Source: Streptomonospora salina
GTDB taxonomy: Bacteria > Actinomycetota > Actinomycetes > Streptosporangiales > Streptosporangiaceae
Assembly (NCBI RefSeq): GCF_014204715.1
Contig: NZ_JACHLY010000001.1
Location: 4,424,501 to 4,488,500, forward strand
Direction of reading: 5' to 3'
DNA: 64,000 nt
Below, piece by piece: positions 26,820-33,394 of this stretch. The position numbers and the translations under genes were made by a program. Below the pieces are notes generated by a model. It was not told the DNA's origin, did no database searches, and saw nothing but the letters and a program-made list of their open reading frames with translations. Within the stretch, counting starts at the first letter, position 1. The number at the start of each line of letters is the position of its first letter.

Positions 26820-27359
26820 TTAATTCGTTCTTTCAATAAGTATCTCGTTTCCAAACTTAGTCGCTCGTATCACGTCTCCCGCAGACACTGTCCGCCGAGT
26901 TACAAGATAGCAAGACATGCCATTGATGTCATCTATAGCTATCACGTGGTAGCCCATGAGGTACAGAAGGGGATTAATTTGCACTAGGCTGGAACGAAGG
27001 TGCACGGATGCTGCGACGAGGAGAAAAAGTGCATAAGCTAGTAAGTCCAGTGCGCTTGGTTCTGATACGACCACAAATGGTAGCAAGTATGCAGCGAGAT
27101 ATGTTCCAGCTTCGGAGCCTGCTGAACGGGCGGAGGCTATTTCAAACGGACTGGGGGAATTTCCGCTATTCAGAAAGAAAAGAATGATTAGTCCGAGAGT
27201 GCCGCTTATGGATAAGCATATGCATCCTAGGGAGATATAACTAGTCGATAGAATGGCGAAGCTATATTGCGGTTCGCTTGTGTGGAATCGAATCGCAAGG
27301 AGTGCAAACAGTGGGGCATAAGAAGAAAGGAAGAGTATGAGCCTGGCGACTACGGGCAA
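26820..27359 (-). CDS. kwaA: KwaA-like four-helix membrane protein of a Kiwa system
   Basis: 179 aa from a TTG at 27359. Four hydrophobic helices are visible: about 6-24 (LILFLSSYAPLFALLAI), 40-61 (SYISLGCICLSISGTLGLII), 84-102 (AGTYLAAYLLPFVVV) and 105-122 (LDLLAYALFLLVAASVHL). A ~50-residue cytosolic C-terminal part begins YLMGYHVIAIDDINGMSCYL. KwaA is the inner-membrane component thought to sense phage infection. GGAGGAG lies 7 nt before the TTG, but is buried in a hairpin (see 27369-27419). No ATG or GTG alternative exists in frame upstream. AT-rich like kwaB. Confidence 0.7.
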   Translation of the reverse strand: MPVVARLILFLSSYAPLFALLAIRFHTSEPQYSFAILSTSYISLGCICLSISGTLGLIILFFLNSGNSPSPFEIASARSAGSEAGTYLAAYLLPFVVVSEPSALDLLAYALFLLVAASVHLRSSLVQINPLLYLMGYHVIAIDDINGMSCYLVTRRTVSAGDVIRATKFGNEILIERTN

Positions 27360-27391
27360 AGTGCATCTCCTCCGACTGTCGGGAACCTCAT
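27350..27391 (-). CDS. Possible 13-residue upstream open reading frame before kwaA
   Basis: An ATG at 27391, in the loop of the kwaA leader hairpin, opens a frame translating to MRFPTVGGDALCP and stopping at 27350, ten bases inside kwaA. Ribosomes reading it would melt the stem that hides the kwaA ribosome binding site. It lacks a Shine-Dalgarno of its own, so translation is unproven. Confidence 0.3.
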   Translation of the reverse strand: MRFPTVGGDALCP

Positions 27392-27419
27392 GGTACGACG
27401 AGGCAGTGACAGTCGGAGG
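27369..27419 (-). promoter_or_regulatory. 12-bp leader hairpin masking the kwaA ribosome binding site
   Basis: Arms 27369-27380 and 27408-27419 are perfectly complementary over 12 bp. On the mRNA strand the downstream arm reads GACAGTCGGAGG, so the whole GGAGG Shine-Dalgarno of kwaA is paired with CCTCC in the upstream arm. The 27-nt loop holds a second six-pair stem, CCUCGU with AUGAGG (one G-U pair). Such an arrangement would lower kwaA translation unless opened. A DNA operator is the alternative reading. Confidence 0.65.
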
Positions 27420-27503
27420 TCTAGCAACGTTAGAGGTTGGACACTGAGTGACCGCAGGGAAGTTGCGTGTCGTGTCATCAGGTGATCGGTCGCTAGCGGG
27501 TGA

Positions 27504-28043
27504 TTAAGCTTTTCTTGCTTCGATCTCCTGCAGTGCTCGGCTCCAGGGGAAGGAAGCGTGAGGTTCCGATCCGCTTCCCGGTTCGTGGGGAACGAAACCA
27601 TCATCGCAAATAAGGACTGAAGCCCCTTCTTCTCGTAGCTTTTGGACGCTTTCTCGGAATGGTTTCCTTGAGGCATATGCCGTATTCACATACGGAAGTA
27701 TGGTTGTCGGAACACCGAGTCCGATGCATTCGTTTGCAATGTCAAGTGCATAGGTATCAGCTATTCCGTTTGCGAGCTTATTAACGCTGTTGAAGCTGGC
27801 TGGGGCGATTATTATGGCATCCGCTCTTGGGCTGCGTGGTTGAGGAGAGGAACGGTGTTCGCTACGAACGGCGAGACCTGTCCGAGTCTCCAAGTCCGCG
27901 ATGTCGAGGAACGAAAGTGCTTTCGGAGTAGAGACGACTTGAACCGTCCATTCGTGCTCTTGAGCAATGTCGATTAGGTTCCAGACATCTCCGGCGGGGC
28001 CGGCGGCGCAGACGATGATGTAGAGGACCTTCTTGTCGCTCAT
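27504..28043 (-). CDS. Flavoprotein of the HFCD/CoaC (PPC decarboxylase-like) family
   Basis: 179 aa from ATG 28043. The Rossmann-like start KVLYIIVCAAGPAGDVWNL and the flavin site IIIAPASFNSVNKLANGIAD match the homo-oligomeric flavin-containing Cys decarboxylase fold, which includes CoaC, EpiD and Dfp. It lacks the CoaB half, so it is not the housekeeping Dfp. It overlaps the upstream XRE gene by ATGA, implying translational coupling. This pair is frequent in actinomycete accessory DNA as I recall; the job is unknown. GC content is intermediate between backbone and kwaAB. Confidence 0.8.
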   Translation of the reverse strand: MSDKKVLYIIVCAAGPAGDVWNLIDIAQEHEWTVQVVSTPKALSFLDIADLETRTGLAVRSEHRSSPQPRSPRADAIIIAPASFNSVNKLANGIADTYALDIANECIGLGVPTTILPYVNTAYASRKPFRESVQKLREEGASVLICDDGFVPHEPGSGSEPHASFPWSRALQEIEARKA

Positions 28044-29464
28044 CGGGTGAGGCCAACTCTTTCCGCGAGGTCGGTGATGTTGCCGCGCAGGTGTCCGGTG
28101 GCGCGGGTGCCGATGTCGTTGATCAGGGTGTGAACGGAGGGGCGGGCGCTGAGTTCTTCGCTGGCCAGGTTCTCCGCCGTGACCAGTGCCTCGAATGCTC
28201 GATCGAGCTTGCCCCACTGGCTGTACGCGCGGGCCGCGTCTACGAACAAGGTGACCTTGCGTTCGGTCACGTCGATGTTGTCCAGGCGGATCCGCCGCGC
28301 GTGGTCGATGGCGCTTCCCGCGTCTCCCATCTCGACGGCGGTGTTCACACGGTGGAGGAGCACGTTGGTGGGGCCGAACGCCGTCCACTGGTAGTTGTGA
28401 TCGCCGCCCAAGCGTCGGCCGGCCTCTTCCGCCTCGTCCAGAAGGGCGCGTGCCTGGCCGCGGTTCTCGCGTTTGGCCGCCGCGACGGCTCCGCTTAGCA
28501 GCAATGCGCCGTAGACCGAGACGGAATCCGCCGTCGGCTCCTCGGCCGTGGTGTCCACGCGTTCGGCCATCGTGGTCGCCAGTTCGGTCGCCGCGCCGTA
28601 ATGGCGGTCGGTCATCAATGCTCGGGTGACGATTCGTGCGCTGGCTCCGAGGGTGGCCGGGTTCTCGCTGTTCTCGGCCGCCTGCATACTCCGGTCGGCC
28701 GCAAGCCAGGCCAACCCGCGTTCGTCGGACTTCAGCAGGACGCTGGCCGCCACGTGGTACGCCTCGGCCCTGAGCGAGTGCGCGGTGAGGAGACTGTCAC
28801 CGTCGAACTGCCGTGTCGCCGCGTCCAGCCGGTTCAGCAGTGCCGGCAGTCGTCGGGCGACTTCGCCGTAGTGGCACGCCTGGTACCCGGCCTTGGCCGC
28901 GTGCACCGCCTTGGTGAGTGATGCGAGGTCGGGCGGGTGTGTCGGCTGGCCGGTCGCCGCTCCCGCATAGCGGGTGAGGGCGCTGGCGATGTCCTCCAGC
29001 CCGATCGCGGGGCCGGTGGCCGCCTCGAACAGGGCCGCCCCGGTCAGTCCGACGAATTCGCGACGCTTCACGCTCTCCTCCTGCTGCCCATCTGGTTCCA
29101 CGCTAGGCGGGGGAACGAGCGGGGCAGCGGCGGCGGTGGCGCTGCGGTGCTGGGTGAGGATCGTCAGGTCCAGTGGAGCCAGGCCGAACAGCATGCGCGC
29201 GGAGTCGGGCATGTTGAGCCCGTCGGCGATGCGCTCGATCACGTCGAGCGCCGTGATCTGCTTGCGTCCGTTCAGGATCTCGCTGACACGGCCCTGAGCG
29301 ATGCCCGTCGCCGCGGCAAGGCGAGTCTGACTCGCGCCTCCGTACCGCTGAGCCAAGCGCAGCAACCCGGCGATGTCGCGCTCCTGCAGCAGTCTCCGCG
29401 TGTCCTCCCGGCTCCATGCCCATGCGGGGATGTCGATCGGATCAAGTGCTCGTCCGGGCGGCAT
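28040..29464 (-). CDS. XRE-family regulator with TPR-like C-terminal domain
   Basis: 474 aa. After a 35-residue N-terminus there is a Cro/C1 helix-turn-helix: SQTRLAAATGIAQGRVSEIL, then NGRKQITALDVIERIADGLN. The remaining ~350 residues are helical and TPR-like (LAWLAADRSMQAAENSENPA, AVAAKRENRGQARALLDEAE), as in regulators that sense peptides or small signals. Stop and the flavoprotein start overlap as ATGA. A palindrome at 29505-29521 coincides with a -10-like GATAAT upstream, suggesting autoregulation. ATG 29464 has GAGAGG upstream. Confidence 0.85.
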   Translation of the reverse strand: MPPGRALDPIDIPAWAWSREDTRRLLQERDIAGLLRLAQRYGGASQTRLAAATGIAQGRVSEILNGRKQITALDVIERIADGLNMPDSARMLFGLAPLDLTILTQHRSATAAAAPLVPPPSVEPDGQQEESVKRREFVGLTGAALFEAATGPAIGLEDIASALTRYAGAATGQPTHPPDLASLTKAVHAAKAGYQACHYGEVARRLPALLNRLDAATRQFDGDSLLTAHSLRAEAYHVAASVLLKSDERGLAWLAADRSMQAAENSENPATLGASARIVTRALMTDRHYGAATELATTMAERVDTTAEEPTADSVSVYGALLLSGAVAAAKRENRGQARALLDEAEEAGRRLGGDHNYQWTAFGPTNVLLHRVNTAVEMGDAGSAIDHARRIRLDNIDVTERKVTLFVDAARAYSQWGKLDRAFEALVTAENLASEELSARPSVHTLINDIGTRATGHLRGNITDLAERVGLTR

Positions 29465-29504
29465 CGCGGCCTCTCGATCACTCGCGTGGCTCGGCCACGG
29501 TCAT

Positions 29505-29521
29505 TATCCCCAGTTGGGATA
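29505..29521. promoter_or_regulatory. Candidate XRE operator over its own -10
   Basis: TATCCC-CAGTT-GGGATA, a perfect 6-bp-arm palindrome about 40 bp upstream of the XRE start. On the minus strand it overlaps the -10-like hexamer GATAAT. The divergent small gene at 29569 would also be affected. Confidence 0.5.
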
Positions 29522-29568
29522 GCCGGTGTGGATGGGTTTACGTGACCGCAACCGGAATCGTGACCGCC

Positions 29569-29754
29569 ATGGACGCGAAAGCGGGGACAACGTGCCACTC
29601 CTGCCGGGGCCTTGGCTGGCGCTGGGTGCGCTTCCGCCGGTCGACCCGGCCCGATGACATCGGACAACCGCAGGACGGCCGCACCCGTGAAGCGTGCTGG
29701 CACTGCGGTGGGACCGGAGAGCGGGCCATCATGTCGCAGGAGGGGGCGGCGTGA
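29569..29754 (+). CDS. Small zinc-finger-like protein with two CxxCxGxG motifs
   Basis: 61 aa from ATG 29569 (GTG 29542 possible). CHSCRGLGW and CWHCGGTGER are two copies of the CxxCxGxG motif of DnaJ-type zinc centres, separated by about 30 residues, so the protein probably folds round one Zn2+. Such mini-DnaJ-finger proteins occur in actinobacterial mobile elements. Its stop overlaps the next start by one base (TGATG). Confidence 0.65.
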   Translation: MDAKAGTTCHSCRGLGWRWVRFRRSTRPDDIGQPQDGRTREACWHCGGTGERAIMSQEGAA

Positions 29755-30044
29755 TGGCCTATCGCAACCTCGCCTATGAACTGGCCGTGCTGAACGGGCT
29801 TCGGGTCCGTTTGGAATGGCACGGTCTGGACGCCGTCCTCATCGAGAGTGTCACCGGGCTTCGGGTGAGCGTGCCCGGTGCCGATGAGGCCGTCTGGATC
29901 ACCGCCGACAGCCGTGGCCGAGTACTCCTCTGGAACGGTGACTTCCTGCTCTCCTCGGCGTGGGCGTCCGCCGACGAGGCGCCGGAGATCGCGCGGGCCG
30001 CTCGCGCTTACCTCCCGTCCGAGAGGGCGCGGATTGATGGGTGA
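29754..30044 (+). CDS. Hypothetical AICE cargo protein
   Basis: 96 aa, starting MAYRNLAYELAVLNGLRVRL. Predicted alpha/beta without membrane segments; the family is not recognised. It is tightly packed between two other small genes (1-nt overlap upstream, 8-nt overlap downstream), which supports it as a real member of a three-gene operon. Confidence 0.65.
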   Translation: MAYRNLAYELAVLNGLRVRLEWHGLDAVLIESVTGLRVSVPGADEAVWITADSRGRVLLWNGDFLLSSAWASADEAPEIARAARAYLPSERARIDG

Positions 30045-30255
30045 CCTCGGGGCCGAGATCGGACGCATACGGGACCTGATTGAACAGGAGTTGCGGCGCG
30101 AGTTCCCCATGTGCGACTTCTGCCAGTTGCCTCGGGGCTGGTGGGCCGCGTGGCACGGGGAGCTGCGTGTGATGGCGCCCAACGCCAAGGCGCTGCGCCG
30201 GGAGCTGTCCGTCGTGCTGCGGCAGCACCACTGCCCAGGAGAAAACCGCCTATAG
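30037..30255 (+). CDS. Small hypothetical protein
   Basis: 72 aa from ATG 30037, overlapping the previous gene by 8 nt. A helical N-terminus (GAEIGRIRDLIEQELRREFP) leads into MCDFCQLPRGWWAAWHGELR, with a CxxC pair and one later Cys (QHHCPG) that could bind a metal. Not recognised. Confidence 0.6.
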   Translation: MGDLGAEIGRIRDLIEQELRREFPMCDFCQLPRGWWAAWHGELRVMAPNAKALRRELSVVLRQHHCPGENRL

Positions 30256-30260
30256 GGCTG

Positions 30261-30293
30261 TCAACTACAGATTCAGTTGTTAACCTGAGTTGA
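30261..30293. promoter_or_regulatory. AT-rich repeat cluster before gntR, candidate operator/promoter
   Basis: TCAACT at 30261 and AGTTGA at 30288 form inverted arms; a further AGTTG lies at 30275. TGATAG at 30291-30296 resembles a -10 placed about 15 bp before ATG 30311. It probably holds the gntR promoter and may be its autoregulatory site. Confidence 0.35.
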
Positions 30294-30310
30294 TAGAGCA
30301 CCTGAGAACT

Positions 30311-31057
30311 ATGGGACGGTACCGGATGGCAGCCAACGGCGGCGAGCGCAAGTATGAGCGAGTGGCGCGGACGCTGCGCGAACGCATCACCTCCGGTACC
30401 TACCAACCGGGGGACTCGCTTCCCTCCGAGGGGCGATTGGCGAGCGAGTTCGGCGTCTCTCGTCCGACCGTGATCAGCGCTCTCGACCTGCTCCGCGAAG
30501 AGGGCCTGATCTTCACGCAGACGGGATCCGGCTCCTACGTCCGGGGCAAGACGCCCAGGGCAGCCGAAGAGCGCGCGCGTCCGGGGCTCGAACTCCTGGA
30601 AGGCGCCGAGGACGCGCAGGCGGCGGAGCTGCTGCAAGCCGGGATCGTCGTCGCCCCTGAGCACGTGGCGAACCTGCTGGAGCTGGAGCGGCCGGCCAAG
30701 GCGTTCCTGCGGCAGTACGTCCTTCAGGAGGAGGACGGCCCCAACGAGCTGGTCTCGGCCTGGTTCCCGCTTGACCTGGCCGCCGGTACCCGCTTCAGCT
30801 CCCCGGACCCCCTGGGATCCAGCATCCGCCGTCACCTGCTGGAGCGGAAGAAAGTCCGGATCGACCACGCGGTTGAGCGCATCATCGCGCGTCCCGCGTC
30901 GTCGGACGAGGCATCGGCGCTGTCCATTCAGACCGGCTCACCGGTGCTGAACGTCGTGGTCACGGGCCACGACGCTGATGGTCGCGCGCTCCAGCTCATC
31001 GACGCCGTTCTTCCTGGTGACCGCCACGAGCTGCGCGACGTGTATCCGCTCGACTGA
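30311..31057 (+). CDS. GntR-family repressor (KorSA-like) with UTRA domain
   Basis: 248 aa from ATG 30311; a TTG at 30290 is possible. The winged helix is evident in KYERVARTLRERITSGTYQP, GDSLPSEGRLASEFGVSRPT and ISALDLLREEGLIFTQTGSG. The rest fits a UTRA effector domain (RQYVLQEEDGPNELVSAWFP, ERIIARPASSDEA, PVLNVVVTG). In pSAM2-type elements a GntR protein (KorSA) represses pra and thereby replication and excision. Two matching palindromes flank the next promoter, consistent with that role. Confidence 0.85.
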   Translation: MGRYRMAANGGERKYERVARTLRERITSGTYQPGDSLPSEGRLASEFGVSRPTVISALDLLREEGLIFTQTGSGSYVRGKTPRAAEERARPGLELLEGAEDAQAAELLQAGIVVAPEHVANLLELERPAKAFLRQYVLQEEDGPNELVSAWFPLDLAAGTRFSSPDPLGSSIRRHLLERKKVRIDHAVERIIARPASSDEASALSIQTGSPVLNVVVTGHDADGRALQLIDAVLPGDRHELRDVYPLD

Positions 31058-31085
31058 TCCTGTCAGAATCTTCGCTGATTCGGAG

Positions 31086-31114
31086 TTGACCTATCAGGTT
31101 GGCGCGACTACAGT
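31086..31114 (+). promoter_or_regulatory. Promoter of the pra operon
   Basis: -35 TTGACC (31086-31091), 17-bp spacer, -10 TACAGT (31109-31114). It is the best promoter match seen in the accessory region, about 65 bp upstream of the pra start. Confidence 0.65.
31089..31099. promoter_or_regulatory. Operator 1, ACCT-N3-AGGT palindrome
   Basis: ACCTATCAGGT overlaps the end of the -35 box of the pra promoter. It is the reverse complement of operator 2, 35 bp away. Likely binding site of the GntR repressor. Confidence 0.6.
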
Positions 31115-31123
31115 CGCAGCATG

Positions 31124-31134
31124 ACCTGATAGGT
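31124..31134. promoter_or_regulatory. Operator 2, ACCT-N3-AGGT palindrome
   Basis: ACCTGATAGGT lies just past the expected transcription start of the pra promoter. A weaker related sequence (TCTGATAGTT) occurs at about 31156. Two sites bracketing the promoter suit cooperative repression. Confidence 0.6.
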
Positions 31135-31178
31135 CAGATCTTGTTTCAATGTATGTCTGATAGTTCATGAGGTGGATG

Positions 31179-31616
31179 ATGGCGATTCAGGGTGCGCTGC
31201 CGGTGGAGTTCGGGACGGTGTTCCCGCACGGCGCCTACGCGCTCGGAGTGGAAGCGATCACCGACTTCGAGACCAAGCGTCCGCAGATGGACAAGAACAC
31301 GGGCCTGCCGCTGTGGGCGGTGGATGTGATCGACGCCGATCCGGAAGCCCGCGGCAAGGCCAAGAGCGTGAAGGTGAAGGTGGCCGCCGAGCACTGCCCG
31401 ACCCTGCCCGACGAGGTGCCCGGCCTGCCCTTCCGGCCCGTCGAGTTCGAGCAGATGTCCGTCATGCCCTACGTCGACGACTCCGGCCGCCGCCCGCGCG
31501 TGGCCTATTCGCTGCGCGCGCGTGGGGTGAAGACGCCCGGCGGCGGTGGCTCGCGCAAGGCTCCCGCCGGTGCCGCCTCCGGTGCCGGTAGCTCCGGCGG
31601 CAAGGACGCGGGCTGA
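31179..31616 (+). CDS. pra: Plasmid replication, integration and excision activator (Pra-like)
   Basis: 145 aa from ATG 31179, chosen because GAGG lies 6 nt upstream and the family begins MAIQG. Conserved blocks are MAIQGALPVEFGTVFPHGAY, MDKNTGLPLWAVDVIDADPE, LPGLPFRPVEFE and GRRPRVAYSLRARG. In pSAM2, Pra activates rep, xis and int, switching the element from integrated to replicating state. The C-terminus is a Gly/Ser/Ala-rich tail. A 9-bp-arm hairpin at 31637-31672 follows, possibly attenuating read-through to the tra-int operon. Confidence 0.85.
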   Translation: MAIQGALPVEFGTVFPHGAYALGVEAITDFETKRPQMDKNTGLPLWAVDVIDADPEARGKAKSVKVKVAAEHCPTLPDEVPGLPFRPVEFEQMSVMPYVDDSGRRPRVAYSLRARGVKTPGGGGSRKAPAGAASGAGSSGGKDAG

Positions 31617-31636
31617 GAAGTCCGCTGAACGCAAGC

Positions 31637-31672
31637 GGGGCGGCCTGGTGCGCCAACACCTTCGGCCGCCCC
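31637..31672 (+). terminator. Hairpin between pra and the tra-int operon
   Basis: GGGGCGGCC (31637-31645) pairs with GGCCGCCCC (31664-31672), followed by TTC. A partial terminator or attenuator is plausible, as the downstream genes have no obvious promoter of their own. Confidence 0.4.
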
Positions 31673-31724
31673 TTCAACCCTCCTGCGAGACCTGCGAAAT
31701 CTCTGGAAGAGGTGTCTCTTCAGT

Positions 31725-31976
31725 ATGTCCGATCCGTCAACGCGGGTCAGCCCGCGCGAGATCGCCGAGTTTATGGACGCCCTGCGCGCCCACCGCAACG
31801 CCGCCTTCAACGGCTCCGGGCCACGTCCGGATGCGGCGCTGCTGGCGTGGAAGTCCAGCATCCTCGGCCGCATCGCCGACCAGACCGACGATGCCGAAAC
31901 CCGCGCCGTGGCCGACGAGGCTCGCGCCGAACTGGCCGCACTCCGCGCCGACGACGAGAGCGGGGGTGGTCGGTGA
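31725..31976 (+). CDS. Small AICE protein of unknown function
   Basis: 83 aa, beginning MSDPSTRVSPREIAEFMDAL, helical and charged. Homologues of this size usually lie before the tra gene in such elements; no function is known to me. Its GAGG ribosome binding site sits in a 6-bp hairpin (31706-31721, GAAGAG / CTCTTC) and is 12 nt from the ATG, so translation initiation may be weak or controlled. The stop overlaps the tra start by one base. Confidence 0.7.
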   Translation: MSDPSTRVSPREIAEFMDALRAHRNAAFNGSGPRPDAALLAWKSSILGRIADQTDDAETRAVADEARAELAALRADDESGGGR

Positions 31977-33394
31977 TGCTGGGACGCAAGAGCGCCGGAG
32001 CAACGCAGGTGCAACCGACCGCGCCGGTACCGGCGCAGACCATCCGCTTCTCGGCTCCGGTAGTCGAGACGCCGGGCATCGTCGTCGTGGCGGGCTTCCT
32101 CTGGCGCCTAGTGCGGCTCCTCGTTCTGCTGCCGCTCCGCTTCCCCGTGGCCGTCGCAACTGCGGGCGCCTCTGCGCTGCTGGCGTACCTCGTCGGCTGG
32201 CTGGGGCTGGCCGCGGCCTGGACGCTCGCCGACGTGGCTCTGTTGGTCTGGTGGCGCCGGTGGCCGAAGTCGTTCAAGACTCGCCTTGCGCGTCGGGCGC
32301 TGGCCGCCTGGCGGTGGCTGTGGGTCTACCGGCGCCACTGGCAACCCGTCCTCGTCGTCTCCGGCCTGGCCGAGTCCTACCTGGAACGGCAGTACCTTCC
32401 GCAGATCCGCGGGGTGACCTGCTCGGCGTGGGCCGACCGGGTGCGGGTGCGCCTGGTTGCCGGTACCGCCCCGGCCGACTTCGAGAACCGTGTGGCGGAG
32501 CTGGCGCACGGTTTCGGCGCTCCCTCTTGCCGTGTGGAGGTGCGCGGGCCGCGTGATGTGGTGTTGGAGTTCCCGCGCCGGGACACCCTCGCCGATCCGA
32601 TCGAGGCGCTACCGGTGCCTGAGGATCCGGATCTGTCGGGGCTGCCGGTGGGCCGGTGCGAGGACGGCGAACCGTGGTATCTGCGGCTGCACGGCACGCA
32701 CGTGCTCACGGTCGGGGTGACCGGCGCGGGCAAGGGTTCGGTGCTGTGGTCGGCCATCCGCGCCATGACTGCGGCCATCCACGCGGGCACGGTGCAGGTG
32801 TGGGCGATCGATCCCAAGCGGATGGAACTCTCCTTCGGACGCCCGCTGTTCGCCCGATACGCCGATGCGGCCGAAGACGCCGTGGACCTCCTGGAATCGG
32901 CGGTTGCGGCGATGCAGGAGCGCGCCGAGCGCTACGCGGGGCGCCAACGCGTGCACGTGCCCAGCACGCGGGATCCGTTCGTGGTGGTGGTGCTGGACGA
33001 GGTGGCGTTCCTGACCGCCTACCACCCTGAGCGCGACATCCGCCGGCGGGCGGAGAACGCGATAGCGACGCTGACCAGTCAGGGCCGGTCGGTCGGGTTC
33101 TGCGTGCTGGCCGCGCTGCAGGATCCGCGCAAGGAGGTGCTGAACCTGCGCAACCTCTTTCCCGACAAGGTGGCTCTGCGCCTGGACGAGGCGTCGCAGG
33201 TGGACATGGTGCTCGGGGAGGGCGCGCGCGATCGGGGCGCCAACGCCCACCTGCTCGATCCGGACCTTCCCGGTGTGGCGTTCGTGAAGCTGGAGGGCTC
33301 GCCGGTTCCGGTGCGGGTGCGGGCCGCGTTCGTTTCCGATGCCGACATCGACGCCATGGCCGCTGAACCGGCCGCTGCGGGGGTGGGCGACTGA
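31976..33394 (+). CDS. FtsK/SpoIIIE-type DNA translocase (TraSA-like)
   Basis: 472 aa from ATG 31976. Two or three N-terminal membrane helices (PGIVVVAGFLWRLVRLLVLL, ATAGASALLAYLVGWLGLAA) are followed by a motor domain with Walker A VGVTGAGKGSVLW and Walker B PFVVVVLDEVAFLTAY. Such proteins move double-stranded plasmid DNA between mycelia in actinomycete conjugation, forming a hexameric pore without relaxase processing. Start and stop each overlap neighbours by one base, placing it in the tra-rep-xis-int operon. Confidence 0.9.
   Translation: MLGRKSAGATQVQPTAPVPAQTIRFSAPVVETPGIVVVAGFLWRLVRLLVLLPLRFPVAVATAGASALLAYLVGWLGLAAAWTLADVALLVWWRRWPKSFKTRLARRALAAWRWLWVYRRHWQPVLVVSGLAESYLERQYLPQIRGVTCSAWADRVRVRLVAGTAPADFENRVAELAHGFGAPSCRVEVRGPRDVVLEFPRRDTLADPIEALPVPEDPDLSGLPVGRCEDGEPWYLRLHGTHVLTVGVTGAGKGSVLWSAIRAMTAAIHAGTVQVWAIDPKRMELSFGRPLFARYADAAEDAVDLLESAVAAMQERAERYAGRQRVHVPSTRDPFVVVVLDEVAFLTAYHPERDIRRRAENAIATLTSQGRSVGFCVLAALQDPRKEVLNLRNLFPDKVALRLDEASQVDMVLGEGARDRGANAHLLDPDLPGVAFVKLEGSPVPVRVRAAFVSDADIDAMAAEPAAAGVGD

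Noticed and set aside
27504-28043. Flavoprotein as a third component of the Kiwa system
   Set aside because: It is translationally coupled to the XRE gene, not to kwaA, which has its own leader 145 bp away; known Kiwa has two genes.
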